DNA of 64,000 nucleotides from Eucommia ulmoides (lineage: Eukaryota > Streptophyta > Magnoliopsida > Garryales > Eucommiaceae): contig CM028336.1 of NCBI GenBank assembly GCA_016647705.1, positions 13,028,880 through 13,092,879 on the forward strand. The letters are read 5' to 3'. The notes under the pieces are model-generated. The model did no database searches and was not told where the DNA came from. It saw nothing but the letters and a program-made list of their open reading frames with translations. This document shows, piece by piece, positions 46,275 to 57,650 of this stretch (positions are counted from its first letter, which is position 1; each line of letters opens with the position of its first letter). Made by a program: the position numbers and the translations under genes.

Positions 46275-48841
46275 CCATCCCATAAAAAATTAAATACTTG
46301 GGTGACATGTTAATACCACATTCAAGGTATCTAGATATATTTTAAGCAAAATATCTTAGAAACCAACCAAAAGCCTTGAATTGTGACAACCCGTTACCGA
46401 AACTAAATTGGATGAGTAGCCTCCAAGCAAAGTATTTAATGCACATCCCATTAAGCATTAAATTCTTGGGATGACATGGCATGGCTAGGTTCAAAGGATC
46501 TAGATATTTTCACAAAACTTTCTAAGGGAAATTGCAACTTGGAAACCAACCGACAGTTACATGGAAAGTTCACCCGATTCCATCCGAAATGAACTGAATG
46601 TGTGGCCTCCAAGTTATGACTCATCACTTTGCATTAAATTCAAAGTGACACATAAGGATTAGGTTCAATGCATCTTGGGAGCATTTATAATGACCAAACC
46701 GAAATAGTGGATCTAACAGATATTTAGCCCCTAAACCGAACCAGATCCATCCTATCAAGTCATAAATGTACCCATTGTCAAGGAATGCCAATGGTGGAGA
46801 GTTAATTATTGGAAATAATTGGTAATCATTACCAAAACTTTAAGAATCTAGCATTCTCCCCTAAATTCATTCCAAGACAAATCAAACCAAGACAAGATAG
46901 CAAGTCCCCTAGGCCAAATAGGCCCCAAGGAAGAGGCTAGTGTTTCCAGAGCATTGCCCAATGCACAGGCCCCCAGCATACAAATAGGGGTACTGGGATT
47001 CTCATTTTCTCAAGTCTTGAAGGCCTAGCTTCTCTCTCTAAACTTGAGTAACTCTCTCGGGTCCTAGGCCTCTCAAGTAGATTTCTCAAAAAACACATTT
47101 TTGTTCGATCAAAATTTAGCTGTCGAAAGAATTCTTGAAGTTCTTGGAACAAGAACTTCAAGGATCGACGATCACAAATCAACACCGAACCAAGGAGAAA
47201 AGAAGTTAAGCGACTTAAGGACGACTACATCCCCTATAAGTAGGTTTTTTTTCTTGGGTTATTGGCCAGGAACTCAAAGAACCGCGACCACTGATCAACT
47301 ACAAGCCAAACACTGATCAAGGAGAAGGGGGTAAATACTCAGGGAAGACCACATCCCCTAAGTAGGTATGTTTCTACCAAACCCCATATGATTCTTGATT
47401 AACTTTGTGCATATTGTTTTGTATATAGTAGCATCTTGCAAATAATACACTTACTACACTTACTTACATGTTCTTAACACATAAAACCCATAAAAATTAA
47501 GCAAACCCTAAGAACAACCTAACAAGCATTTGATTTTGTCAAGAACATCAAGCAAACACTTAATCTTAACCATAACAACCACATTAGGGTTAAATCATAC
47601 AAAAATCATTCAAGAGCATTCAAAACATGCCAAGATATTAAAAAAAAACATCAACTCATCCAACCACGTGGTAAAAACGCGTGAAAATTTGAGTAAAATA
47701 ACTATTCACACCATGAGTTGTACATAGTCTATACGATTCTCCCCAAGAACATCGTATTTCGTTTTTCCTTTTTTGGCTAAATAAACACACATATATACAT
47801 ATATACTTATATACTACACCGATAGACCCTTGTGGCTAAGAACTCGGGATAAAGGGAGGGCATCTATTCCTTCAGGGATTTGTGTGATTCTTCTTCTGAA
47901 ACCTTCATATTTTCCTTATTTACGAGTAAGACTAGCATAAATATATGGTATTTCATTTCACTTTTTAACTCACAACTCACACACAAACACTAAACTAACC
48001 AAAGCAAAGGAGTTTGTTTGCGGTTCTTAACAAAATCAAATGTTTGTTTTAAGGTTGTGATTCAGATTTGTTCAACCAAAACTTAACTGAACTAACTCAG
48101 ATTTAACCAAAACCAACCCAGCTTTTCAAACATAACAAGATTAAACTAAGTTGACCTAATCTTTGGTAACCAACCAAAGTATGTAGGCAACCCATAAGGG
48201 TTCGGTCACACATCTAATAATAAACCATGTCCTTACCCAATCAAAACGAACTATGTGATGACCTAATTCTTATTCGAGATACATAGGCAACTCACATGCG
48301 AGTTCAGTCATATATCCAAACAATTTAGTCTTAGCTTGCATTTCATATAGTATAGCTTGCATATTTATATATCTGTCTGTATATAAATTGTTATTGGGTA
48401 TCTCTGACTAGTAGTAATTGTAGTATTTACCTGTTTTCCATTAAATCATGTCAAAAATACATAAAAAGAACAAAAACTTTAAAAAGGAAAATTATTCTTG
48501 TTTAAGTAATCAAAGAAAACTGCTTGGATAGTGTTGAACAGTGAATATCTATGTAGACTGAGGTATCGTCTTTGGACGGATGTCTTGGAGTATCTAATAT
48601 CTTCCCCAAGTATAATCGACTCTTGAACTCAAAGAATATCTCTAGAACATAGCCCTATGGAAGTCAAAACACAGGTCATTTCAAAAGGAAAAATGAATTT
48701 CCAAAATCCTGGTGACCTAGCATATTATTTAACCCCATGCTAGGTGGCGACTCCGTTTTTAACAAAAATCTCGACCCAAGAAGTTTTTGAAAACCGATGC
48801 CTAAAAAAGTTCTTGAAAAACTATTTTCAAAATGAACAGAC
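46275..48841 (+). repeat. Ogre 3' LTR, second segment, 3' end missing
   Basis: It continues the 5' LTR alignment from about 1882 to 5660, with an ungapped native stretch (48284-48499) where the 5' LTR has the reversed Copia insertion. It ends at 'aaaatgaacaga', about 95 bp before the expected GTGCGACA end, and passes directly into a reversed LTR fragment. Confidence 0.83.
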
Positions 48842-49116
48842 AAAACCGGTGATAGTAAATGAAAAAATAAAAAAGTATTTTTAGTGTCGAATAGACAAAA
48901 TCGGTGATAGTAAATGTTTTAAGGGTCAAAGTAGGTAACAGAGTTAAATTGGTAAAATGTCTTACACTTGAAGGGTAGTAACTAATTTTTATTCATATTA
49001 AAGGTGATTTGATGAAAATCAACATTTAATAATGTCATCTTAGTCCCCCTTAACTTTAAGAATTTCGAGGTTGAACCGAAACGTTTACTTAACCAAATTC
49101 AATCAAATTTTACAGT

Positions 49117-49151
<35 letters not shown>

Positions 49152-49280
49152 AGGTTTTTCTGTAGTATCTAATGTGATCTAAGGTAAAAATTCATTTCCT
49201 TTAAATCTCAGTTTAAAATTTATCTAAATTTGTACTTTCAATTCGACACTGACTGTGCGGGACAAAATACGGTGTCTACG
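48842..49280 (-). repeat. Start of the old reversed Ogre-like LTR
   Basis: On the minus strand from 49280 it reads CGTAGACACCGTATTTTGTC, then 'cagtcagtgtcgaatt', 'cctcaaaaa', 'catcaaatcacctttaa' and 'actctgttacc', the same order as 1126-1500. A (T)33 run (49118-49150) corresponds to an A-rich patch in the other copies. It contains a short duplication around 'cggtgatagtaaatg' (48847 and 48900). The interior of this LTR continues at 1-1125. Confidence 0.78.
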
Positions 49281-50692
49281 GTCGTTTTCCAAGCTACATA
49301 TAGGACATGAATATTTTATCGAGCAGGCAGACAGCTTCTTGCGTACTTCAGAAAACAAGAATTTGCAACTTACTAGATCAACTAGTTTTCAATTCATTGG
49401 AGAGTTTAGAAGACATTTGCCTATACGACGGGTATTTACGGGATGTATACGTCTTTAAAATGCGATTTCATTTCATATTTCATATTTCACTCTTCCATGA
49501 GGTCGCTTCAAATGGATCTATAAAGCAATTTTCAAATAGATGCAGAAGTAATGCTATCAATGTGATCATCAGTGTGCGATCGAAAGGCTCCCGCGGAAAC
49601 AGCAATAAATGACAAAGGTATCGCAAAGCAAATAGACAATTTGATGGGCCTCTAACCCTTTAAATGATTTTTTTCAGCCTTCGTCCAACACAGATCTCCC
49701 CATGTCGCTCGCCTCTCTCTCTCTCTCTCTGGAAATCCCAGATCTTCTCTGGAAATCCCAGATCTGATTTTTCTCCATCTGGAATTTTCCAAATCTGGTT
49801 TGAATGTTTGTTTTTTGTTCGTGGTGTTTTGATTTGGTTTGGACTTCATGTTTTGTTCATGTTTTGATATGGAAATGTTCGTGATCTACTTTTGATTTGT
49901 TTTTTATAAATGTTCACATTGGGTTTTCAATTCTATTTGATTTAGTTTTTGGGAGGAATATGTCATTTGTGATTGATGATGTTCATAGACAATCTTAAGG
50001 GATTTTTGATGTCTTCATTTGTTGTTCATGATGTGTCTTAAGGGGTTTTTGATGTCTTCATTTGTTGTTCGTGATGTTTTGAGTAAATGCTTATATGGTT
50101 TGATGAAATGTTCACATCGATTTATTTTTTGTTGATCTCCCTTTTTTTTCAATTTTTTTGATTTCAAATGGTTTTGGTGAAAGTTCATTCCGGAATTGTG
50201 TTTTGTTAATTTGTTCACATATCAAAATTAAAATGTATTAAAATATTTAAAAAATATAATAAAAATATGAATGTTCACGTTTTGATTTTTTTAACGTAAA
50301 TAATAGAAAACTATATATTAAATTTCTCATAATTAAATCATTTTTATCTAACACACTTAAAAAGTAAAATTTATTTAATTGTACTTTTAGTACATTATAT
50401 TAATCAATAATCTTTAAAAAAAAATTATATTAATCCATAATTCTTAGATAATTGTCCAAGTTGTCTAACCAAATTAATGAAATTATAGAAAAATTACTTT
50501 AAATTTTTTCTGGTAATACCACATTACTCGACTATAAAACTTTCCATCTATACACGTGCATCTCAGTATAAACTTGAAAAACTAACAAGAATAGTATCCA
50601 AAATTGTTAAAATACACGAACCAACACAAACTTCAGGGTTACTTATCCTTCAGAGCAAAGGAAAAACATCACTACATAAACTCATAAACTCA
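49281..50692. other. Low-copy intergenic DNA
   Basis: I recognise no gene or element here. It includes a (CT)n stretch at about 49711-49731, a 19-bp near-duplicate CTCTGGAAATCCCAGATCT (49729 and 49748), and a 41-bp tandem duplication (49995-50075). AT-rich sequence follows from 50220. The 101-residue plus-strand ORF at 49307-49612 has no recognisable motif and is not called. Confidence 0.6.
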
Positions 50693-51863
50693 CTAAGATG
50701 CATGAAGTCGCTGGGCGAGGTACAAAAGGTGCCAGGATAGGGACATCACAGTGAGGAAATTAAGGAACGAGGAGTATGCATTCAGCTTCCTGAGCCTCTC
50801 CGTGAGTTCCGAGATCCTCGACTCTGAGCCACCCTCCTCCCGCTGTCCCTGAGATGTTGTTGGGCCTCTGGCGCCCTGACTAACCGGATCAGCTATGAAG
50901 TCAGCTGTAAAACTGCTTGGTGTAGCAGCTTGATCATCTTCACCTGTCCCTTCTTCTTTCTCCACTTTCATTCGCTCAAGCATCAGCTACTCCAAATGAA
51001 ATGAGATACAAGTGAAGCAATCACTAACCAATTATTAAATTTCAATTTGAAAGTTCTCAGGAACTCCATGTCTCCTACCATGGAAACATCAGGCTACAGC
51101 CACCGAGCAGGTTCTCCAACTTTGCGAGTTGGAAGCCATGCTCTGCAGAGCAGCAAGCCCTCATACAAACAGAATACTTCTTTGTCTAATTGACTTCAGG
51201 TTGTCTTTATGTTAAACATGAAAGAAATTGGAGAGGGGTGGTGGGGGCAGCGCGAGGTCTCAGATTCATCTGACAGAAACGCCACGCAGTGGAGCACCGA
51301 GTAAAGAAAGGAAACCATATCTGAATGAAGGCTTCTTTTTTTCCTCTTGCACCAAACCTCTACATCCAGTTCAACTATGAATGTTTTTTAAACATAACCT
51401 GTAATTAGTCCTAAACAGAGGATGTAATATGTTATTTATCTTATTTAAAATAGAAGTTAAGAATTAGTCCCTTAGACTAGTTTTTGGTTTCATGCTAGTC
51501 CCGCGCGTATTCAAGCATTGGAGGTAGAGTGTAAAGAGACTTCCCTAGTGATTCCGTATTAAATATTCAAATTAAAGTGAATATTACCTAAATGTATTTA
51601 TTTAACTATTTTTATGTAGAACTGCTAACAGACAAAAAAAAAAAAAAAAACTATAATCATTTATATGTCTACCAAATCGTTAATACTATATGATTGACAA
51701 AAGAAAAAACTGAAAAAATAATGCATATATCCTGTTACATCTAACAAATATATACAACAAATATTTGTGGGCATGTTTCTGTTCAGTATCTTCAGTGCAG
51801 GCGTCCACTTTTTTTAATGTGCAGGCGTCCACGTTTTTTAATGTGCAAGTTGTAGTAGAGTTA

Positions 51864-51894
<31 letters not shown>

Positions 51895-53327
51895 TATCTT
51901 TTTTAATTAATGGTAAATAAAAGAACCTCATCATCAAAACTACTATGAATTATGATACCCGCGGTTATTCACATCGATCTTATCAAAATTGCATAATAAT
52001 ATAACATGCATGTGTTGCTAGTTGGGAAAAATATCAGAAAATAACATACCTTACTTGCTTTAGGCTCCAAGTAGATCAAATTGGCGAAAACTGTCAAAAG
52101 AGACCCCACAAGATTACAACTCTGTAGCATCTCAGGGACGTTCGACAACACTTCCATATTATTGCTCAACATATGTCCTGCGAAAGTCGCCCCAACACTA
52201 ACAGCCATGGCCCTGAAATAAGCTTGATACACCTTGCTTTGCACTAACCCAAACTGTTGCCTCGTCAAAGCCCTTGCTAACACAAAGCTCGAAAGGAATG
52301 TAATCCACATGCATGCCCCAAAAGCGGTACAGAATCCGATCAACTGGAGCAAACCCATTAAAGCCCTCAGCATCTCCCGCGAAAATACGTACGCCAGCGA
52401 TTGGCGCAAAAACCCCGGACAACGCTGGAGAAATCCGCGAAGGCCCTTTCCACCCTCCTCCTTCAGCATACGTGCAGCGTCTTCAAGCTTTTCTTCCGCT
52501 TGTTTTGCGTCTAACGTCACGTTTCTACGTATATCACCCTCGAGAGTCTTCGACATGTCCACTACATCTTTAGCAGCGCCTTTGGCTTTCCCAAATGTCT
52601 CTTTCGCACCTTCTTTTACTTGACAAGCATTTTCTGACACTGCGTCCTTGGCTTTCCCACAGGCTTCCGTAACAGCCTCTTTGGCCTTGCCGGATACTTC
52701 CTCAACAGTGCCTAGCGAACCCGTTGCAGCCTCCTTGGCTTGGCTTGATGCTTCACTAACCGTGTCTTTCGCCTTGTCTTTGGCCTTGTGAGTTTTATGA
52801 GCCACTGCGTCTTTTGCTTTGCATAATGCCTCTTTTGCTTCGTCTTCGACCTCACATACCTTATGGGAAAGGTCATGAGCTTTCTCGGACACTTGCTCCT
52901 GGGTTTTGCCGATCGCGCTCGCGATTTTGTGCTTGCATTTGCCAAGAGCGTCGCACACCAGCTCTCTGACACTTCCTCTATCTCCATTTTGTTGTTGTTG
53001 TCGTCGTTTGGATACGCCTTGACCCACGTTTGGAAGTGCAGAGGAGGCTTCATTGAACTTTTCCTTTGTGGCCATTGCGGCCTCCGATAATTTCTCTCCG
53101 GCTGAAGATATATAGCTTTTCGGGTCCAATTCTTGCGGTGAGATTGAGACTTTTGTACTGGCGTCGTCATTCTCGAACTCGACAACCACAACTCTGTGCC
53201 CTTCCTTCACTATAACTTCTTCTCTATGCTTCTGTTTTTCTGGGTTTGGAGACCCCACGCCCGCAGCCGCGAGTGACGTGAAAACCAGAACGATGCCCAA
53301 AATGTTCACCATATTCACTCTATGCAA
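50693..53327 (-). CDS. LEA-repeat protein with TMEM205-like (DUF4149) membrane domain, two exons
   Basis: Exon 1 is 53327-52050 and exon 2 is 50986-50693, giving about 523 residues. The donor AAG|GTATGT and acceptor TAG|CTG keep the frame (phase 0). Domains: a hydrophobic N-terminus (residues 1-26, predicted signal peptide; Met1 or Met6 could start); a long Ala/Lys/Glu-rich amphipathic region (about 70-290) with repeats like 'KAKDAV', 'EKAHDLSHK', 'QAKEAATG', typical of LEA_4 proteins; then a membrane domain with 'GACMWITFLSSFVLARAL...FGLVQSKVYQAYF' (about 322-375), further segments near 369-386 and 403-420, and a last one in exon 2 (about 499-517). This architecture matches a plant family annotated as LEA domain-containing protein (for example At1g72100). 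Likely an endomembrane protein linked to desiccation or ABA response; the biochemical role is unknown. Confidence 0.9.
50987..52049 (-). other. Intron of the LEA/TMEM205-like gene (1063 bp)
   Basis: It is bounded by GT (52049) and AG (50987) on the minus strand. It is AT-rich and includes a (TA)n run at about 51870-51898 and a poly(A) run near 51634-51652. The ORF continuing past the donor for 26 residues is intronic read-through. A 14-bp duplicate 'gcaggcgtccac' occurs at 51797 and 51822. No nested element was recognised. Confidence 0.85.
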
Positions 53328-53660
53328 GATCTCTAAATTTCAGTTTTTTTCTTCGGTTTAACTACAAGATCTACCGGTGTAAAATCTCTGCGTTGGTGAT
53401 AGGCGATGATTTACTGGGGAATTTCGTGGGAAAGTTGGTCGAGAAGGGAGATATGCCCACGTAGCAGGATTGCTTCCACGTGCGATGATGCATGTCTACA
53501 AATATTCTACGTGTCCGTTCTATTAGGCTTTCATCGTATCTCTGTTACGAAGAGCAATTATGGAAGGTGCCGATGATGCATGTCTACAAATATTCTACGT
53601 GTCCGTTCTATTAGGCTTTCATCGTATCTCTGTCACGAAGAGCAATTCTGAACGTGTCAG
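53328..53660 (-). promoter_or_regulatory. Upstream region of the LEA/TMEM205-like gene with ACGT/ABRE-like boxes
   Basis: It contains a G-box CCACGTGC (core 53477-53482), an ACGTGGG-type element on the minus strand (53456-53462), and two further ACGTG cores at 53509-53513 and 53597-53601. Clustered ACGTG cores are the known ABA-response signature of LEA promoters; regulation by ABA is inference. No clear TATA box was seen, so the transcription start cannot be placed. Confidence 0.6.
53484..53647. repeat. Direct duplication upstream of the LEA gene (about 76-bp copies, 88-bp period)
   Basis: 53484-53559 is repeated at 53572-53647 with one substitution near the end (TGTTACGAAG versus TGTCACGAAG). 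Each copy contains TTCTACGTGTCC, so the duplication doubles an ACGTG core. Confidence 0.93.
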
Positions 53661-54625
53661 GACAAACATTACCCAATCTTTTCCTGTTTCCTGCGAGTGC
53701 GACGTGTGCATTCTTATGCTTAAAAAGCACACCTTTGATTATGGAGTTTATCTAAACTTATTGGATAAACTGCGGATTCTAGTGGGCGTTTTTTCTCGAT
53801 TTCTCTTTCTCATATCAAATTTTGATTAAATTTTATTTATAAAAAAAATAACTAATTTTAGGGTAGCGGCAAGTGCGGGTGTTTTGAAATAATTTTTACA
53901 CATATTTTATTTTATTTGAAAAAATATTTTATATTAGTTAGTGAAATTTGTATTGTTTTTTTTTATCTGTAGATGAATTATGTATTATTTTGGAATGTTT
54001 GAACTTTTTTAAAATTTTGTAATAATTATTTTTAATTAGTATTATAAGCATTTTAGTTTTAGGTGTTGAAATTAGAAATATTGTTTAATAGAATGAAGAA
54101 ATTTTAGTTCAATATAATTTTAACTTAAAAAAAAATGTGTGTGTTGAAATTATTTTTGTATTTGTAGTATAGTAAGAAAAATATCACATTTTTGTAAAAT
54201 TATGTGCAATTATTTTGATCACTTTATTTAATTTTTAATTAATATCATCACAAAGTGTTAGGAAATTATATTATATATAATGTAGTGTTAAATTATGATT
54301 TGGTATCTAATGAGGGTGTTTTATGGCATAACCAAGTCAACACCAGGACCACAACCATGTGTTCACCATCCTTGCGACGTTGCCACATTCAGGAATCTAA
54401 AGTGTCACGCAGTAGTATGCAGCGACCAAGACTCTTCCCTTGGAATCTCCGCTGCACCTAGGGAGGAGCAGTGTGCCTCACAGGGATGCTACTACCCAGA
54501 ACTCTGTGCCACGACTTTGGGTGACCAACTTCAGGAACTTGGTTGTTGGTACACCATTTTAGTCTATTTCTTTTCTAGAACTCCATGGATCTCGGATCTC
54601 CTCCACTAGGACTCCTCCACAAGCC
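53661..54625. other. Intergenic, largely AT-rich, no recognised gene
   Basis: From 53830 to 54290 it is very AT-rich. From 54300 to 54620 base composition becomes coding-like, and a 104-residue plus-strand frame (54295-54609) is rich in Cys ('CVHHPCDVATF..LKCHAVVC', 'CASQGCYYPELC'), but I recognise no family. It could be a fragment of a gene or element cut by the LTR at 54626. Confidence 0.5.
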
Positions 54626-55105
54626 TGTTAGAGGCCCGTGGGCTTTTCCAGACGGGCCCGAAAGTCCAAGTCTAGTGATTATCTCCTAGACGTCTCGAAT
54701 TATAAGCTAAACAAGTGGTTTCGCCTAATTAACCGTGTTTTGCTCCGATTAGGTAAAACTAATCATCTCCAACGCCTATAAATATTAGAGGCTATGCAAG
54801 CCCGAGGTAACGTTCAATTGTTATTTACATACTTGATGCATTTCTATACATTTTCTCTCTAAGCTTTTACTCTCACGCTGGAGGGATTTCGCCGGGACAA
54901 ATCCCGACTCAGCCTTATGTAGGTATAGCTTCCCAAAATATAGGACTATAGATTCCAGCTAGTCAGTCCCCCAGGATAACAGTTACAGCTCGCTAGAAGA
55001 ATCTCCAACTCCTACTCCAACTTAGCAACTCCACCTCAGTAGAAAGACCCATATTTTACATGACTGGACCATACTCAAAGTATTAACCACTTTGCAACAC
55101 CAACA
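54626..55105 (+). mobile_element. Isolated 480-bp LTR with adjoining iMet primer-site remnant
   Basis: It starts TGTTAGAGGCCCGTGGGC and ends CACCAACA, directly followed by GTATCAGAGTC (55106-55116), a remnant of the tRNA-iMet primer site TGGTATCAGAGC. It contains a TATA-like CCTATAAATATTAG (about 54776) and the phrase 'cgccgggacaaatcccgac' (CGGGACAAATCCCG, a small inverted repeat). No internal domains follow and the flanks AAGCC and GTATC do not match, so it is an LTR plus leader stub and not a clean solo LTR. Lineage uncertain. Confidence 0.7.
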
Positions 55106-55192
55106 GTATCAGAGTCTGTTTAATATTACAATTTCAATTAAACAAATTCGAATCTTAAAGATACGTATTAGCGATTTAATTTTTGTGTTTAT

Positions 55193-56395
55193 TGTCACAC
55201 CCCACCCCGGGCCCCAATGTCCGAGGCTGGGTGTGACAATGATTTAATGTTACCCGATCAACTACATGCTTTGATAAACTATTTACTGATATGGATTTTC
55301 AAAGAAAAAGATATATGTATTTTACTAACTCAAAATATTCAGCGGTTATACAAAAACAACTATTTCATAACAAACTACAAAAAAATGTTTAACCACTCAC
55401 TCCCAACAATTGTCCTAACAGCTACCAAAATAATACCCACTACATCCTCTAATTCTACCTAGCACCAGTAGTGGACTTGTCCTTAGCAGAGGTACTTGAG
55501 ATAAAATACATAATATAAAAATAATTTATGGATCAAGCATAATTATCAACACCACTTTTCAAAACAGAATATAAATATAACAGCACACTAAACCGAAAAT
55601 AAATATCACAATTGTCATCATAATAAAACAAAAGCATTTAAATCAACTGATTAAATTACTTCGATATATAATAAAATATCACACACATATTTTCTTACTA
55701 GCCATAGGATCATTTCACCTCACGATCAGGAATTATAACAGTACCGTAACATGTACAATTATGCAATCTAAGGTTGTTATTAGTGTTAGGGCCATTCAAT
55801 ATCTACAATAGTAGAAGCCAACACATGATATAAACCACCATATCAGGATGATAATCATCATCGTCAACAACAACAATAGCCACAACAACAACAACCACCT
55901 ACAGAACTTGCCCTCTTGTCAAGTCACAACACAACATCCTACAGGACATACCCTCCTGTCGGGATCACACTATGGCATATAGGTATAATAATAAAAACCA
56001 TATTTCCATAATCAACCTTTTACTTGATCCTTCTACGTTATAAAATGGTCAATTTTAATAAATATTTTATTTTTCACAATTTAAAACAAAAATATAATTT
56101 GACAATTTGTATAAAAGACAACACATGCAAAATAATATATTTTTTTATTTTTTAATTATTTACATTAACTATACCATATCCTAAAGAAAATAATAATTTA
56201 TACCAAAAATATATTTAAAATTATATTTTAAATAGCACAATAGTCCCAAAAAAATTTGAAAGTCAATTTAAATTTAATATATTAACCCCTAAAATTTTTA
56301 AGGTAAAATTTAAATAGTAAAATGAACCTCATTATTTTCAAGATGTTGTAAAATGCATGTAAAAATTATGTATATGGAAAAAATTAGGTCATACA
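55193..56395 (-). repeat. Chromovirus 3' LTR (1203 bp)
   Basis: On the minus strand it begins TGTATGACCTAATTTTT (56395) and ends GGGGTGTGACA (55193). The last 46 bp form an inverted repeat, TGTCACACCC...GGGGTGTGACA. The half nearest 55193 aligns with the partial 5' LTR at 61091-61564. It contains CAACAACAACAA-like and 'accctcctgtcgggatcaca' repeats (55905-55970). The (TCA)n-like bias near 55850 is low complexity. Confidence 0.85.
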
Positions 56396-56412
56396 ATCTT
56401 TCCCTTTAAACG
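56396..56412 (-). other. Chromovirus polypurine tract
   Basis: Minus strand AAAGGGAAAGAT immediately precedes the 3' LTR start. The stop codon ending the chromodomain frame overlaps its start. Confidence 0.75.
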
Positions 56413-57650
56413 AATAACTGCGGATATTTATTCATCGTCTCCTCTTCTATTTCCCACGTCGCCGCTTCCTTAGAGTGACTACGCCATAGAACTTTCACCA
56501 ACGGAATTATTTTTGTTCACAGTACTTGATCCTTATGATTTAGAATCTGCAATAGCTCCTCAAAGTATGATAAGTTTTCTTTCAATTCGATTGGTTGAGA
56601 AGTCAACATATGCGAAGGGTTTGGCACATATTTCCTAAGCATCGAAACGTGAAAAACATTGTGTAATCTAAACAATTCTAGCGGCAGAGCTAGTTGATAG
56701 GCCGTTGTACTAACCCGTTCTAGAATCTCGTATAGCCCTATGTACCTCGAACTTAGTTTTTTCTTATTCCCAAATCTCATTATGCCCTTCCACAAGGATA
56801 TACATAAAAATACGTAATCATCTACTTCAAATTCTAACTCACGTCTACGCTTATCAGCATAACTCTTTTGCCGACTCTGAGTAGTCTTCAGTTTTTTCTG
56901 AATCACTTTTACATTTTCTGTTGTCATCTGAACTATGCCAGGCATCAACAATTTTTATTCTCTAACCCTAGTCCAACCAACTGGAGTTCTGTACCTTCTA
57001 CCATACAAAACTTCATATGGTGCCATCTCGGTTGTCAAATAGTACCAATTGTTATAGTCAAACTCTATCAATGTCAAATGATCATCCCAACTACCAGGAA
57101 ATTCTAGAACACGACCTCTCAACATATCATCCAACGTCTGAATCATACGCTCTGATTAGCCGTCAGTCTGAGCATGGAAAGTTGTACTGAATTTTAACTT
57201 GGTACCCAGAGCAGCTTGAAGACTCAGCCAAACTTTTAACGTAAATCTCGGATCTCTATCCGACACTATGGAAGCCGGCACACCATGCAATCTAATAATC
57301 CCGTCAATATACAATTTTGCATACTTATCTGTGGAGTACGTTGTTTTCACGGCCAAAAAATTAGCAAACTTGGCAAATCTATCAACAATCACCCAAATGA
57401 AATTATGTCCCTTTTGAGTACAGGAAAGTCTCAAAACAAAATCCATCGTAATATGTTCCCACTTCCACTCTGGGATAGGCAAATGCTACAATAATCCACC
57501 CGGACACTGGTGCTCGATCTTGTCTTGTTGACAAACAAGACATCTATCAATAAATTCTGCAACTTCTTATTTCATTCCATTCCACCAATAGTGTCCTTGC
57601 AATACCCGATACATTTTGGTACTGCCTGGATGCATTGCATATGTTGAACT
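56406..57650 (-). pseudogene. Chromovirus integrase with C-terminal chromodomain
   Basis: The zinc-binding part is near 57640-57480 ('CLVCQQDKIEHQCPGGLL'). The catalytic core follows: 'PIPEWKWEHITMDFVLRL' (first Asp), 'WVIVDRFAKFANFLAVKT', 'RLHGVPASIVSDRDPRFT' (second Asp), 'GTKLKFSTTFHAQTDG.SER' and 'IQTLDDMLR'. The C-terminal GPY/F-like region has 'EVDDYVFLCISLWKGIMRFG' and 'RYIGLYEILERV'. 'LFRLHNVFHVSMLRKYVPNPSH' leads into the chromodomain 'IIPLVKVLWRSHSKEAATWEIEEE...YPQLF'. Stops at about 57154, 56953 and 56516 break the frame. The chromodomain is thought to steer integration to modified chromatin. Confidence 0.9.

Larger units (their letters stand above)
1126..48841 (+). mobile_element. 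Ogre/Tat-lineage Ty3-type retrotransposon, decayed and multiply nested
   Basis: Ogre/Tat features are visible in order: LTRs starting TGTAGACACC / TGCAGACACC, a tRNA-Arg primer site directly after a 4.6-kb 5' LTR, gag with a zinc-knuckle-like block, protease with VDNGS, integrase, a very long 3' UTR with tandem arrays, a purine-rich tract, and a 3' LTR in direct orientation. RT and RNase H are absent and every coding part has stops. At least seven other elements or LTRs interrupt it. The right LTR lacks about the last 95 bp seen in the left LTR, so no target duplication can be read. Confidence 0.85.

Noticed and set aside
49118..49150. (T)33 as a retroposon tail
   Set aside because: The corresponding position of the other Ogre LTR copies (1260-1285, 40290-40312) is also A-rich, so it is an expanded native run in a reversed LTR.
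49307..49612. 101-residue plus-strand ORF near the Ogre boundary
   Set aside because: No recognisable motif and a competing overlapping frame; insufficient support.
52234..52623. Plus-strand ORFs opposite the LEA gene (129 and 86 residues), and minus-strand ORFs in other frames
   Set aside because: They are shadows of the codon pattern of the real minus-strand exon.
54295..54609. Cys-rich 104-residue ORF as a small secreted peptide gene
   Set aside because: No signal peptide at the start, no recognised family, and it is cut by an LTR; left unassigned.
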